Source of the DNA: Streptomonospora mangrovi | Lineage (GTDB): Bacteria; Actinomycetota; Actinomycetes; Streptosporangiales; Streptosporangiaceae | Direction: 5' to 3' | DNA length: 64,000 nt | Assembly (NCBI RefSeq): GCF_027604915.1 | Contig: NZ_JAJAQC010000027.1 | Location: 32,631-96,630 of the forward strand | Part shown: positions 43,498 to 51,353 of the stretch, in pieces | Layout of the letters: each line of letters starts with the position of its first letter | Numbering within the stretch: position 1 is the first letter of the stretch | Made by a program: the position numbers and the translations under genes | The notes under the pieces: model-generated | Told to the model about the DNA's origin: nothing | The model's database searches: none | The model's input: the letters and a program-made list of their open reading frames with translations, nothing else

Positions 43498-44220
43498 CTA
43501 GTGCACCCGCTCGGCGCACTCGGCGGGGCGGAGCACCGTACCGGGGGGAGCCTCGGCCACGCCCACGAGGCGCAGGCAGGCGTCGGCGGACTCCTCCGTC
43601 GGCGGGTACTCCACCGTCACGGCGCACACCGGTCCCTCGGACCCGACCTCCGCCCGGGTCCCGGCCGCCGGGGGCGCTCCGGCCAGCGGGCCGAACGCGA
43701 TCAGCCGGTCTGGCTCGGCGAAGGACTCGGCGACCTCGAACCGCCAGTGCGCGGCGGCCTCCTCCAGCAGTTCCCGGCCGCCCGCGCCGAGCGCGCGCAG
43801 GTGGTCGCCCCGGGCGCGCACCAGGTCGGCGACCGCGCAGCACAGCGGCGTGCCGCCGACGCGGGTGAACCCGGCCACGGGATCCCAGGTCAAGAACGCG
43901 CCGAGCACCTCAAGGGCGGCGTCGCGGGCCGCCGGGAGGGTGTCGGGGGCTTGGGCGGTCTCCAGCAGGAACGGGGCGGCGGCGACCGCCGGGGGGAAGA
44001 CGGCGCGCATGTGCCCGTGCAGCACACAGGTGTTCTCCAGCCGCGTCAGGGCGTCGGCCGCCTGCGTCCGGGTGCGTGCGGCGGCCAGCGCCCGGAGCGG
44101 CGCGACGGGATCGGGCAGCCGCCGGCCGCGCGGCGGCCCGGCAGCGGCCCAGGAGGTGGTGGGGACCTCCGGCGCGGGGATGGCCGCCCAGTCGACGGCG
44201 GCGATCGGGTCGATCGGCAT
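43498..44220 (-). CDS. Hypothetical protein, Ala-rich
   Basis: 240 residues, no membrane segment or signal peptide. The central part (ALTRLENTCVLHGHMRAVFPPAVAAAPFLLETAQ) is helical and could be HEAT-like; I do not recognise the family. The ATG at 44220 is the first good start. It is divergent from the Clp N-domain gene, with the operator region of that gene between them. Confidence 0.6.
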   Translation of the reverse strand: MPIDPIAAVDWAAIPAPEVPTTSWAAAGPPRGRRLPDPVAPLRALAAARTRTQAADALTRLENTCVLHGHMRAVFPPAVAAAPFLLETAQAPDTLPAARDAALEVLGAFLTWDPVAGFTRVGGTPLCCAVADLVRARGDHLRALGAGGRELLEEAAAHWRFEVAESFAEPDRLIAFGPLAGAPPAAGTRAEVGSEGPVCAVTVEYPPTEESADACLRLVGVAEAPPGTVLRPAECAERVH

Positions 44221-44273
44221 CTGCGGATCCTCGCACGCGCGGGCGCGCTCGGGGGGCGCGGTCCGCCGAGGTC

Positions 44274-44317
44274 GTCAACTAAAGTTGACATACCCAGTGG
44301 CGTCAACATAAGTTGAC
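44274..44317 (+). promoter_or_regulatory. Promoter with two operators before the Clp N-domain gene
   Basis: GTCAACT-AA-AGTTGAC (44274-44289) is a perfect palindrome and GTCAAC-ATAA-GTTGAC (44302-44317) a second. TTGACA (44285-44290) and TAAGTT (44309-44314), 18 bases apart, form a near-consensus promoter; each operator covers one promoter element. Confidence 0.75.
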
Positions 44318-44353
44318 AGCCATAGGGACACCCGACCCCCCGGAGGTAGTGAC

Positions 44354-44845
44354 ATGTTCGAGCGATTCGCCAAGGACGCCCGGCTGGCCGTCGTCTCCGC
44401 TCAGGAGGAGGCCCGTTCGCTGGGCCACGGCCGCATCGGCGCCGCGCACCTGGTGCTGGGGCTGCTGGCCGAGGACAGGGGGCCTGCGGCCCGCGCCCTG
44501 GCCGAGCACGGTGCGGACCTCGCCGCCCTGCGCGACACCGTCCGGCGCACCGCCGCCGACGGGGCCGCCGGGGCCGGGGCCGCGTCGCGGCCCCGGCGCG
44601 GGCTGTTCGGCCGCCTGGCGCGGGGCGCGGGGCACATCCCGTTCACCCGTCCGGCCAAGCGCTCGCTGGAGGAGTCGCTGCGCGTCGCCCTGGACCGGGG
44701 CGACACCGCGATCTCCGGCGGCCACGTGCTGCTGGGCGTCCTGCGCGCCGGCGACCCCGGCGCCCTGCGGGCGCTCACCGACGCGGGCGTGGCGCCCGCC
44801 GACCTGCGCGGCACCACCGAGCGGCTGCTCGGGGAGGCCGCCTGA
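44354..44845 (+). CDS. Clp N-terminal-domain protein without ATPase
   Basis: 163 residues. Two Clp-N repeats: the first helices FAKDARLAVVSAQEEARSLG and IGAAHLVLGLL, and later AKRSLEESLRVAL with ISGGHVLLGVL. No Walker motifs, so it is a free-standing Clp-N module, possibly an adaptor or regulator of ClpC-type unfoldases. GGAGG is 8 bases before the ATG. Its promoter carries two operators for an unknown repressor; such genes often accompany small helix-turn-helix regulators, but none is next to it here. Confidence 0.85.
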   Translation: MFERFAKDARLAVVSAQEEARSLGHGRIGAAHLVLGLLAEDRGPAARALAEHGADLAALRDTVRRTAADGAAGAGAASRPRRGLFGRLARGAGHIPFTRPAKRSLEESLRVALDRGDTAISGGHVLLGVLRAGDPGALRALTDAGVAPADLRGTTERLLGEAA

Positions 44846-44920
44846 GGCCGGGGCGGCCGGTCCGCGCCCGGCGGTCCCGACCGGCCGGCCAGGCGTCCGA
44901 CCGGCCGACCGGCCGTGCGG

Positions 44921-45598
44921 CTACCGTTCGTCGGCCGCCGCGTGCCCGACACCGGCGCCGGCGGCGATCTCGGCCAGGCGCTCGGGCGTGCCGGTCATGA
45001 TGTCGGCCGCGTGGCGGGTGATCAGCTCCACCGGCCAGTCCCACCAGGCCACGCGGCGCAGCAGGTCCACCTCCTGCGGCTCGTAGCGGACCCGGATGGG
45101 CTTGGCCGGGTTGCCGCCCACGGTCGTGTAGGGCGCCACGTCGCCGGTGACCACGCTGTAGGCCCCCACGACCGCGCCGTCGCCGATGGTGACGCCGGGC
45201 AGCACCGCCGCCTCGCGGCCGATCCACACGTCGTTGCCGACCACGGTGTCGCCCTTGGTCGGCAGCGCCAGGAACGCCTCCAGCGTGTTGTCGCTCCACT
45301 CGCCGCCGAACATGGTGAACGGGAAGGTGGACGGACCGGCCATCGGGTGGGTGCCGCCGGGCATCACGAACCGCACGCCGGGGCCGATCGCGCAGAACCG
45401 GCCGATGACCAGCCGCTGGGGGCCGTAGTTGTAGAGGACGTTGGCGCGCTCGAAGGGTTCGCGGCGGCCCTCGTCGTCGTAGTAGGTGAACTCCCCGATC
45501 TCGACGAACTCCGAGGTCACCTGGTTGCGCAGGAAGACCACGTTGTCCAGGTCCGGGCGGGTGGTGGGGTGCAGGCGGGCGGGGTCGGGCGCGGGCAC
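44921..45598 (-). CDS. Xenobiotic acetyltransferase, Vat-like
   Basis: 225 residues, a left-handed beta-helix acyltransferase. IGPGVRFVMPGGTHPM with H84 as catalytic histidine, STFPFTMF and VVGNDVWIGREAAVLPGVTIGDGAVVGA align in order with streptogramin A acetyltransferases (Vat) and type-B chloramphenicol acetyltransferases; VGGNPAKPIR closes the domain. Vat O-acetylates group A streptogramins. GTG at 45598 has AGGAG 4 bases upstream. It follows a Vgb-like gene on the same strand, as in staphylococcal vat-vgb pairs. Drug specificity is inference. Confidence 0.8.
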   Translation of the reverse strand: MPAPDPARLHPTTRPDLDNVVFLRNQVTSEFVEIGEFTYYDDEGRREPFERANVLYNYGPQRLVIGRFCAIGPGVRFVMPGGTHPMAGPSTFPFTMFGGEWSDNTLEAFLALPTKGDTVVGNDVWIGREAAVLPGVTIGDGAVVGAYSVVTGDVAPYTTVGGNPAKPIRVRYEPQEVDLLRRVAWWDWPVELITRHAADIMTGTPERLAEIAAGAGVGHAAADER

Positions 45599-45707
45599 AG
45601 TGCTCCTCAAGGCGTGGGGCGGCCGGGCGCGTCCGGGCGGACGTATCCGCTGAGACGCACCCGGTCGGGCGGACGGTCGGTCGGGTGTCAGTCGTCGGGC
45701 GGCGGCC

Positions 45708-46616
45708 TCAGGCGGGCAGCAGGCGCGCGACCGCGCCCGTCTCCAGGGCCGCGTACACGGCGCCGTCCGGCCCCGCCGCGATCCCGTGCGGCTCGGACGC
45801 GGGCGAGGGCAGCGCGTAGCCGGTCATGGTGCCGTCCGGGGTGATGCGGCCGACGCGGTTGGCGCCCCACTCGGTGAACCAGCACGCCCCGCCCGGTCCG
45901 GCGGCGATGGCGTGCGGGCGGGCGGCGCGGTCGGCCAGCGGGAACTCGGTGACCTCGCCGTCCACGGTGATCCGCCCGACCTGGCCCGCGCCGATCTCCA
46001 CGAACCACAGGGCGCCGTCGGCACCGGCGGTGATACCGACCGGCGCGGCCCCCTCGGTGGGCAGCGGGTGGACGCTCGTCGCGCCCTCGGGGGTGATCCG
46101 GCCGATGGCGTTGGCCTGGTTGAGCGTGAACCACAGGGCGCCGTCGGCGCCGGCGGCGATCATCGACGGCATGGGCGCGTCCCCCGCCGCCGGCGGGAAC
46201 TCGGTGATGTCGCCGTCCACGGTGATGCGGCCGATGCGCCCGCCGGTGAGCAGGGTGAACCACAGCGCGCCGTCCGGCCCGGCGGTGATGCCGAACGGGC
46301 CGCCGCCGGAGCCGGGCAGGGCGAAGACCGCGAGGTCGCCGCCGGGGCGCAGCCGGCCGATGGCGTCGGACTCGTTGAGAGTGAACCACAGCGCCCCGTC
46401 GGGTCCGGCGGTGATGACGCTGGGCCGCGTGCCCGGACCCATCGCGTAGCGCTCGACCGTGCCCGCGGGCTCCACCCGGGCGATCTCGCCGGAGTGCACG
46501 AGGGTCACCCACAGCGCGCCGTCCGGCCCGGCGGTGATGCCGTAGGGACCGTCTTCGGGGCCGGCGACGGGGATCTCGGTGATCTCGGCCGCCTGGCCGG
46601 GCGCGGTGTCGGGCAT
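45708..46616 (-). CDS. Virginiamycin B lyase-like beta-propeller
   Basis: 302 residues forming seven propeller blades, each with a G-P-D-G-A-L-W-F-T type strand and IGRIT. H235 and E249 (PHAIAAGPGGACWFTEW) have the 14-residue spacing of the catalytic His/Glu pair of Vgb, which opens the ring of group B streptogramins by elimination without water. No signal peptide, so cytoplasmic. ATG at 46616 has AGGAGA 7 bases upstream. A ten-residue leader frame precedes it. Other Vgb-fold proteins exist with no lyase activity. Confidence 0.8.
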   Translation of the reverse strand: MPDTAPGQAAEITEIPVAGPEDGPYGITAGPDGALWVTLVHSGEIARVEPAGTVERYAMGPGTRPSVITAGPDGALWFTLNESDAIGRLRPGGDLAVFALPGSGGGPFGITAGPDGALWFTLLTGGRIGRITVDGDITEFPPAAGDAPMPSMIAAGADGALWFTLNQANAIGRITPEGATSVHPLPTEGAAPVGITAGADGALWFVEIGAGQVGRITVDGEVTEFPLADRAARPHAIAAGPGGACWFTEWGANRVGRITPDGTMTGYALPSPASEPHGIAAGPDGAVYAALETGAVARLLPA

Positions 46617-46625
46617 GCGGGTCTC

Positions 46626-46658
46626 CTACGGGTCAGGACGGAACGGGACGGAGCGCAT
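46626..46658 (-). CDS. Ten-residue leader ORF upstream of the Vgb-like gene
   Basis: ATG to TAG encoding MRSVPFRPDP. Its stop codon overlaps the TAGGAGA ribosome site of the Vgb-like gene and lies 9 bases before that gene's ATG. With the predicted start near 46668, the leader ORF would be almost at the 5' end of the mRNA and have no ribosome site. This arrangement suits control by stalled ribosomes, as in inducible resistance genes. Expression is inferred. Confidence 0.45.
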   Translation of the reverse strand: MRSVPFRPDP

Positions 46659-46674
46659 GGTCAGGGCGGCGGCG

Positions 46675-46712
46675 ACCCTAGCGGTGACCTGGGTTCGAGC
46701 ACAACGCAATAT
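46675..46712 (-). promoter_or_regulatory. Promoter of the Vgb-like gene, WhiB7-like
   Basis: On the minus strand TTGTGC (46704-46699) and TAGGGT (46680-46675) are 18 bases apart. Just upstream of the -35 is the AT-rich GATATT, in otherwise GC-rich DNA. WhiB7-activated resistance promoters carry a short AT-rich block at that place; the link is inferred. Confidence 0.45.
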
Positions 46713-46820
46713 CCGCACCGGCGTGGCGGGAGCGGGTTCGGCGCCCACCGGGCGGCCCCGGGGACGGGGCGGCACGGCGCGCCCGCACGCGGACGGCGGT
46801 GGCGGCGGGCGGCGGCGGGG

Positions 46821-47651
46821 TCAGGGCTTGTCGGCCGCGAACACGGCGGTGCCCGGCATCAGCCGGCCGCGCAGCGGGCTCCAGCCGCCCCACACCCGGT
46901 CGTGCCCGGCGGGCCACTCCGGCTCGACCAGGTCGCGCAGCACCAGGCCGGCGGCCGTGACGGCGCGCACCCAGTCGCCGACCGTGCGGTGGTGCTCCAC
47001 GTACACGGCGCGGCCCGCGTCGTCCTCCTCCACGTAGGCGCGCCGGTCGAAGTAGGAGTGCTCGACGGTCAGCCCGCGCTCGGTGGGGTCGTCGGCGAAG
47101 CACCAGCGCAGCGGGTGGCTGACGGAGAACACCAGCCGCCCGCCGGGCCGCAGCACGCGCGCGGCCTCGGCGAGGGCCGCCGCCGCGTCGGGCACGAACG
47201 GGAAGCCGCCGTAGGCCGAGCAGACCGCGTCGAAGGACCCCGCCGCGAACGGCAGCCGCTGCGCGTCGGCCTCGACGGCGGGCACCCGCACGCCCGTCTC
47301 CTCGTCAAGGCGCCGGGCGTGCTGGAGTTGGCGGTGCGAGACGTCGATCCCCACCACCTCGCCCACGCCCTGGGCGCGCAGCCAGCGGGAGCACTGCGCG
47401 GCCCCGCAGCCGATCTCCAGCACGCGGGCGCCGCGCAGCCGCTCCAGCGGGCCGAGCAGGCCCGCGTCGGCCTCGTCCAGGCCCTCGGGGCCCCACACGA
47501 AGCCCGCGTCGCGCAGGAAGCCGCCGTGCTCGGCCTGGTAGTCGTCGGCGGCCCGCTCCCACCACACGCGGCTGGCGCGGGCGCTCTCGTCGGCGCCCGC
47601 CGGTCGGCGCGCCACGCGCTCGGCGGCTCCGGCGTCCACGTCGTCGCTCAT
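46821..47651 (-). CDS. Class I SAM-dependent methyltransferase
   Basis: 276 residues: VLEIGCGAAQCSRWL, VVGIDVSHRQL and FDAVCSAYGGFPFV are methyltransferase motifs I, II and IV, and VLRPGGRLVFSVSHPL follows. The C-terminal half with a long insertion is typical of small-molecule methyltransferases. ATG at 47651 is favoured because the ribosome-site-like GGCAGG touches the earlier ATG at 47660. It lies downstream of the GNAT gene on the same strand. Confidence 0.85.
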   Translation of the reverse strand: MSDDVDAGAAERVARRPAGADESARASRVWWERAADDYQAEHGGFLRDAGFVWGPEGLDEADAGLLGPLERLRGARVLEIGCGAAQCSRWLRAQGVGEVVGIDVSHRQLQHARRLDEETGVRVPAVEADAQRLPFAAGSFDAVCSAYGGFPFVPDAAAALAEAARVLRPGGRLVFSVSHPLRWCFADDPTERGLTVEHSYFDRRAYVEEDDAGRAVYVEHHRTVGDWVRAVTAAGLVLRDLVEPEWPAGHDRVWGGWSPLRGRLMPGTAVFAADKP

Positions 47652-47682
47652 GGCCGCCATCCTGCCAGGCGGCGCGGCCGGA

Positions 47683-48153
47683 TCAGCGGGACCGGGTGAG
47701 CAGCGGGTCGGGGTTGTCGACGAACCCGAGGTCGCGGTAGATCCCGTCGCCCTCGGGGGTGGCGGTGAGGTTCACCCGCTCCACGCCCAGTCCGTCGAAC
47801 CAGGCCAGCAGTTCGGCCATGATCGCCCGCGCGTGGCCGCGCCGCCGGTGGGCGGGGTCGGTGACCAGCCCGAAGACCATGCCGACCCGGCCGTCGGGGT
47901 TGTGCGGCATGGGCAGCCGCTGGTCGACCACGCCCATCCCGCAGGCGGCCAGCCGACCGGCGTCGGCGTCGACCACGGCGATCCGCATGGTGTCGCGGAA
48001 CAGTTGCTCGGCGATGGACTCGGCGCAGCGCTCGCGCCAGGCGTCGCCCTCGGGCGGCGGCCCCCACCCGCTATCGGGCCGTTCGGCGAACAGCGCGCGC
48101 AGCCGCACCAGTTCCGGGATGTCGGCGGCGACCGCCGATCGAACGTCGACCAC
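47683..48153 (-). CDS. GNAT-family N-acetyltransferase
   Basis: 156 residues. VFGLVTDPAHRRRGHARAIM is the acetyl-CoA-binding motif A (R/Q-x-x-G-x-G/A) and LTATPEGDGIYRDLGF motif B. GTG at 48153 has AGGAG 5 bases before it. Substrate unknown; the methyltransferase gene follows after 31 bases. Confidence 0.88.
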   Translation of the reverse strand: MVDVRSAVAADIPELVRLRALFAERPDSGWGPPPEGDAWRERCAESIAEQLFRDTMRIAVVDADAGRLAACGMGVVDQRLPMPHNPDGRVGMVFGLVTDPAHRRRGHARAIMAELLAWFDGLGVERVNLTATPEGDGIYRDLGFVDNPDPLLTRSR

Positions 48154-48644
48154 GAGGACTCCTCTGGGTGATGCCCGCGACCGCCCCCGGGGGCGGAGCG
48201 GCACGGGCAGTGGACGATCCGACCCTAAAGGGGGCGGCGGCGCCCCCGCACCCGGAAGGCGACGGGCTGTGCGCCGCCGCCGGTCGCGCCCGGGGAGACC
48301 TGTCCGCCATCGCGCCTCGTCGGAAAGACCGGCGGCCTTTTCCCAAGAAAAGGGAAGGAACACCAAACGGCCGATCACGGGTGATCGGCGTCCGGCGCTG
48401 TGGCCGCGTGCTCCGCATTCCATCGGGACACGCGCGTTATTCGCTTCTCGTGGGCGAAAACCCCGCGCAACCGACCGGAAAGTGCGGGGGAAAACGGACG
48501 TGCCGCGACTTCCCGCACGCGGTACCGCGAAAAGGAGCCCGCTGTGGATGTGGCGGGCGGGCCGCCCGGACCGCTGCGCACCGGTCCGGGGCGGCCGTGG
48601 CCGCGCCGGGCGCACGCCTTCGGCGGCGGCCCGGCCCCCTTCGC
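48154..48644. other. 491-base region without a gene, with a strong palindrome
   Basis: Contains GCCGATCAC-GG-GTGATCGGC at 48370-48389, a perfect 9-bp inverted repeat, and an A/T-richer stretch (TTTTCCCAAGAAAAGGGAAGG around 48337-48358). No reading frame here has convincing codon use. Promoters for the GNAT gene are expected near its right of 48160. Confidence 0.45.
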
Positions 48645-49055
48645 TCAGGTGAGCTGGTTGATGCGGACGAGGTTGCCCGCCGGGTCGCGGAAGGCGCAGT
48701 CGCGCACGCCGTAGGGCTGGTCGGTGGGCTCGTGCACCACCGTGGCGCCGGCGGCTTCGACCCGCTTGAACAGGCCGTCGAGGTCGTCGGTGCCCAGGGT
48801 GATCGCGGCGAACACGCCCTTGGAGACCAGTTCCATGATGCTGCGGCGGTCGTCCTCGGTGAGGTCCGGGCCGGCGGTCGGCGGTTGCAGCACGATGGAC
48901 GTCTCGGGCTGGCCGACCGGGCCCACGGTGATCCAGCGCATGTCCTCGTAACCGACGTCGTTGCGGACCTCGAATCCGAGGGTGTCGCGGTAAAAGGCGA
49001 GCGCGGCCTCGGCGTCGGTGTGCGGAAGGAAGGTGTAGTGAATGGTCGTCTTCAT
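48645..49055 (-). CDS. VOC/glyoxalase-fold protein
   Basis: 136 residues: HYTFLPHTDAEAALAFYRDTLGFEV, then VLQPP and a second module with LFKRVEAAGATVVHEP and FRDPAGNLVRI. This is a two-module vicinal-oxygen-chelate protein of the bleomycin-resistance/glyoxalase superfamily. The metal-ligand pattern is incomplete, so it could bind or modify a small molecule. Divergent from the DUF1801-like gene. Confidence 0.82.
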   Translation of the reverse strand: MKTTIHYTFLPHTDAEAALAFYRDTLGFEVRNDVGYEDMRWITVGPVGQPETSIVLQPPTAGPDLTEDDRRSIMELVSKGVFAAITLGTDDLDGLFKRVEAAGATVVHEPTDQPYGVRDCAFRDPAGNLVRINQLT

Positions 49056-49288
49056 GTCCCCAACGCTAGGCGCAGCCCCGCGAGTGCGCTTCTTGATTCC
49101 TGACCACCTCCACCGCGAGGCGGCAAAAGTGCGGCCACCGGATCCGGCGCCGTTTTCGGTCAGGAGTCGGTCAGGAATCGAGAAGCGCCCGCGTTCTTGG
49201 CGCGGTTACGGTGTCGAGGACTCCCACCGGATGCCGGACGAGGGTGAAAGCAGCGGGGAGAACCACCACCACGGGGAAAGGAGCCGCG

Positions 49289-49735
49289 ATGCCGCAGGGA
49301 TTCTCCGAGCAGGAGCGCGCCGCCATGAAGGAGCGCGCGGCGGAGCTGAAGAAGGAGGCGGCCCGCCCACGCGGCGGCAAGGCCGCGGCCGACGAGCTGG
49401 ACGTGCTCGCCAAGATCGCCGAGATGGAGCAGCCCGACCGCGCGGTGGCCGAGCGCCTCCACGCCATCGTCACCGCGACCGCGCCGGAGCTGGCGCCCAA
49501 GCTCTGGTACGGGCAGCCCGCCTACGCCCGCAAGGGCAAGGTGGTGTGCTTCTTCCGCAGCGGCCGGGTGGACAAGGAGCGCTACTCGTCGTTCGGGTTC
49601 ACCACCGAGGCGGGCCTGGACGACCCCAGCGGCCTGTGGCCCACCGCCTACGCGGTGACCGAGCTGACGCCGGAGGCCGAGGAGGCGATCACCGCCCTGG
49701 TCAAGCGGGCCGTGGGCACCGGCGCCGGTTCCTGA
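49289..49735 (+). CDS. DUF1801/YdhG-like protein
   Basis: 148 residues. A charged helical N-terminus (residues 5-45) leads to the YdhG/DUF1801 fold: LAKIAEMEQPDRAVAERLHAIV, APKLWYGQPAYARKGKVVCFF and LTPEAEEAITALVKRAV. Function unknown; members often stand next to VOC and WYL genes, as here. GGGGAAAGGAG precedes the ATG at 49289. Confidence 0.8.
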   Translation: MPQGFSEQERAAMKERAAELKKEAARPRGGKAAADELDVLAKIAEMEQPDRAVAERLHAIVTATAPELAPKLWYGQPAYARKGKVVCFFRSGRVDKERYSSFGFTTEAGLDDPSGLWPTAYAVTELTPEAEEAITALVKRAVGTGAGS

Positions 49736-49772
49736 CGGCCCGGCACGGGCGTCGGACCGTACCGCCGCCGCC

Positions 49773-50747
49773 TCACCCGCCGTCCGCCGCCGCACCGGCC
49801 GCCCGCGCGTAGCGGCGGGACATCGACCGCAGGTGCTCGGTGAAGTCCGGCGGTTCGACCACCTCGAAGTCCACGCCCAGCGCGCCGATCCGGGCGGCCA
49901 CCAGGTCCCAGGAGTGGCCGCCGGTGTGCAGCAGCACGGTGTGCTCGCCGCGCGCCTCGGCCACGCCCCACTCCGGTGTCATCCAGTGCAGCGCCTCGAT
50001 ACCGGTGTGCAGCAGGACCGTGGCGCGCCGCCGCCACCGCGCCTCGGCGCGGCCCGCCTCCACGAACTCCAGCACGTCGCCGCCGGGCACCGGGCGCGGG
50101 GTGAAGCGCGGCCCGTTGGGCGTGCGCAGTGCCATGCGGTCGACGCGGAAGGTCCGCCAGTCCCCGCGCGCCGGATCCCAGGCCGCCAGGTACCAGCGGT
50201 CGCCGGTGTGCACGAGCCGGTGCGGCTCGACCTCCCGCACCCCGGGCGCGCCGCCGCGCCCGCTGTAGTCGAAGCGCAGCAGCTCGTGGTCGCGGCAGGC
50301 GCGGGCGATGCGCAGCAGCGCCTCGGCGTCCACGCGCGGCGTGCGCGGCGGCGCCTCGGCCGTGGCCACGGCCGTGTGCACGGCCTCGACCTGGCGGCGC
50401 AGCCGCGTCGGCAGCACCTGCTCCAGCTTGGCCAGCGCGCGCAGCGCGGTCTCCTCCACCCCGGCGATGGGGCCCGACGCGGCGGTGCGCAGCCCCACGG
50501 CCACCGCCACCGCCTCCGCGTCGTCCAGCACCAGCGGCGGCAGCCGCGCCCCGGCGCCCAGCCGGTAGCCCCCGCCGACCCCGGGCGCCGCGTGCACCGG
50601 ATAGCCCAGGCCGCGCAGCCGCTCGACGTCGTTGCGGACGGTGCGCGTGGTCACGCCCAGCCGCTCGGCCAGGCGCGGTCCGGGCCAGTCGGGGGCGGAC
50701 TGGAGGAGGGAGAGCAGGCGCAGCAGCCGCGCCGAGGTGTCGGCCAT
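49773..50747 (-). CDS. WYL-domain transcriptional regulator (DeoR-like helix-turn-helix)
   Basis: 324 residues: an HTH_11 domain at 1-60 (RLAERLGVTTRTVRNDVERL), a linking helical part, a WYL domain (HRLVHTGDRWYLAAWD) at about 165-245 and a WCX C-terminal extension. WYL domains bind nucleic acid or small ligands. It converges on the DUF1801-like gene and is probably its functional partner by synteny in many actinomycetes. Confidence 0.9.
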   Translation of the reverse strand: MADTSARLLRLLSLLQSAPDWPGPRLAERLGVTTRTVRNDVERLRGLGYPVHAAPGVGGGYRLGAGARLPPLVLDDAEAVAVAVGLRTAASGPIAGVEETALRALAKLEQVLPTRLRRQVEAVHTAVATAEAPPRTPRVDAEALLRIARACRDHELLRFDYSGRGGAPGVREVEPHRLVHTGDRWYLAAWDPARGDWRTFRVDRMALRTPNGPRFTPRPVPGGDVLEFVEAGRAEARWRRRATVLLHTGIEALHWMTPEWGVAEARGEHTVLLHTGGHSWDLVAARIGALGVDFEVVEPPDFTEHLRSMSRRYARAAGAAADGG

Positions 50748-50839
50748 GGGTCGATTGTCCTCGGGGTCGCGGAACGGGGGCTTCCGCGATGGGGGGCGGC
50801 GGACGCGGCCGTCCCCGCCCTTGAGGCCGGGCGGCGCGG

Positions 50840-51271
50840 CTACTCCTCAGCGGGCAGCGAGCCCCAGTCCCACAGCGCCTGGAGCACCGGCCCCAGCGCG
50901 CGGCCGCGCTCGGTGAGGACGTAGCGCACGCGCGGCGGCCAGCCGGGGCGGCGGATCCGCACCACCACGCCGGCCTCGACCAACTGGGCGAGCCGGTCGC
51001 TGAGCACCTTCGCCGACAGCTCCGGCAGCGCCTGGGCCAGGTCGGTGTAGGACTCCCGGCCGCGCAGCAGTTCGCGCACGACCAGGGTGGTCCACCGGCC
51101 CGACAGCGCGGCCAGCGCGGTCTCGACCGGGCACCCGGGCGCCGGGCGCGGCACCGCCGCCATCGGGTGGGCGGGCAGGCCGGGCGATTCGGGTGATCCG
51201 GACGGTCCGGGCAGACCGGGTGGTCCGGGCAGGCCGGGCGGCGGCGCGTGGCCAACCGTTTGGTGAGTCAC
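50840..51271 (-). CDS. HxlR-family regulator with collagen-like N-terminal tail
   Basis: 143 residues. The first 45 residues are a Gly-x-Pro-rich collagen-like tail (GLPGPPGLPGPSGSPESPGL) and the rest an HxlR winged helix (CPVETALAALSGRWTTLVVRELL). GTG at 51271 has AGGAGG 8 bases upstream. It is divergent from the SnoaL-like gene, whose promoter overlaps this start, so it probably controls that gene. Confidence 0.87.
   Translation of the reverse strand: MTHQTVGHAPPPGLPGPPGLPGPSGSPESPGLPAHPMAAVPRPAPGCPVETALAALSGRWTTLVVRELLRGRESYTDLAQALPELSAKVLSDRLAQLVEAGVVVRIRRPGWPPRVRYVLTERGRALGPVLQALWDWGSLPAEE
51170..51245. repeat. Tandem CCGGGC-type repeat encoding the collagen-like tail
   Basis: Imperfect 9- to 12-base units such as GGTCCGGGCAGACCGGG repeat through this stretch. 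Confidence 0.6.
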
Positions 51272-51289
51272 GAGGGCGCCTCCTAGCGT
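51260..51289 (+). promoter_or_regulatory. Promoter of the SnoaL-like gene overlapping the HxlR start
   Basis: TTGGTG (51260-51265) and TAGCGT (51284-51289), 18 bases apart. The divergent HxlR start codon (51271) and ribosome site lie inside the spacer. Confidence 0.55.
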
Positions 51290-51353
51290 GCGGACTTCGG
51301 AGCGCGGCGGCGCCGCGACCCCGATCAGCCACCCGACACCTTACGGAGACCCC

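Noticed and set aside
46690..46700. tRNA T-arm-like GGGTTCGAGC
   Set aside because: No acceptor or anticodon stem can be built around it, and it lies in the promoter of the Vgb-like gene.
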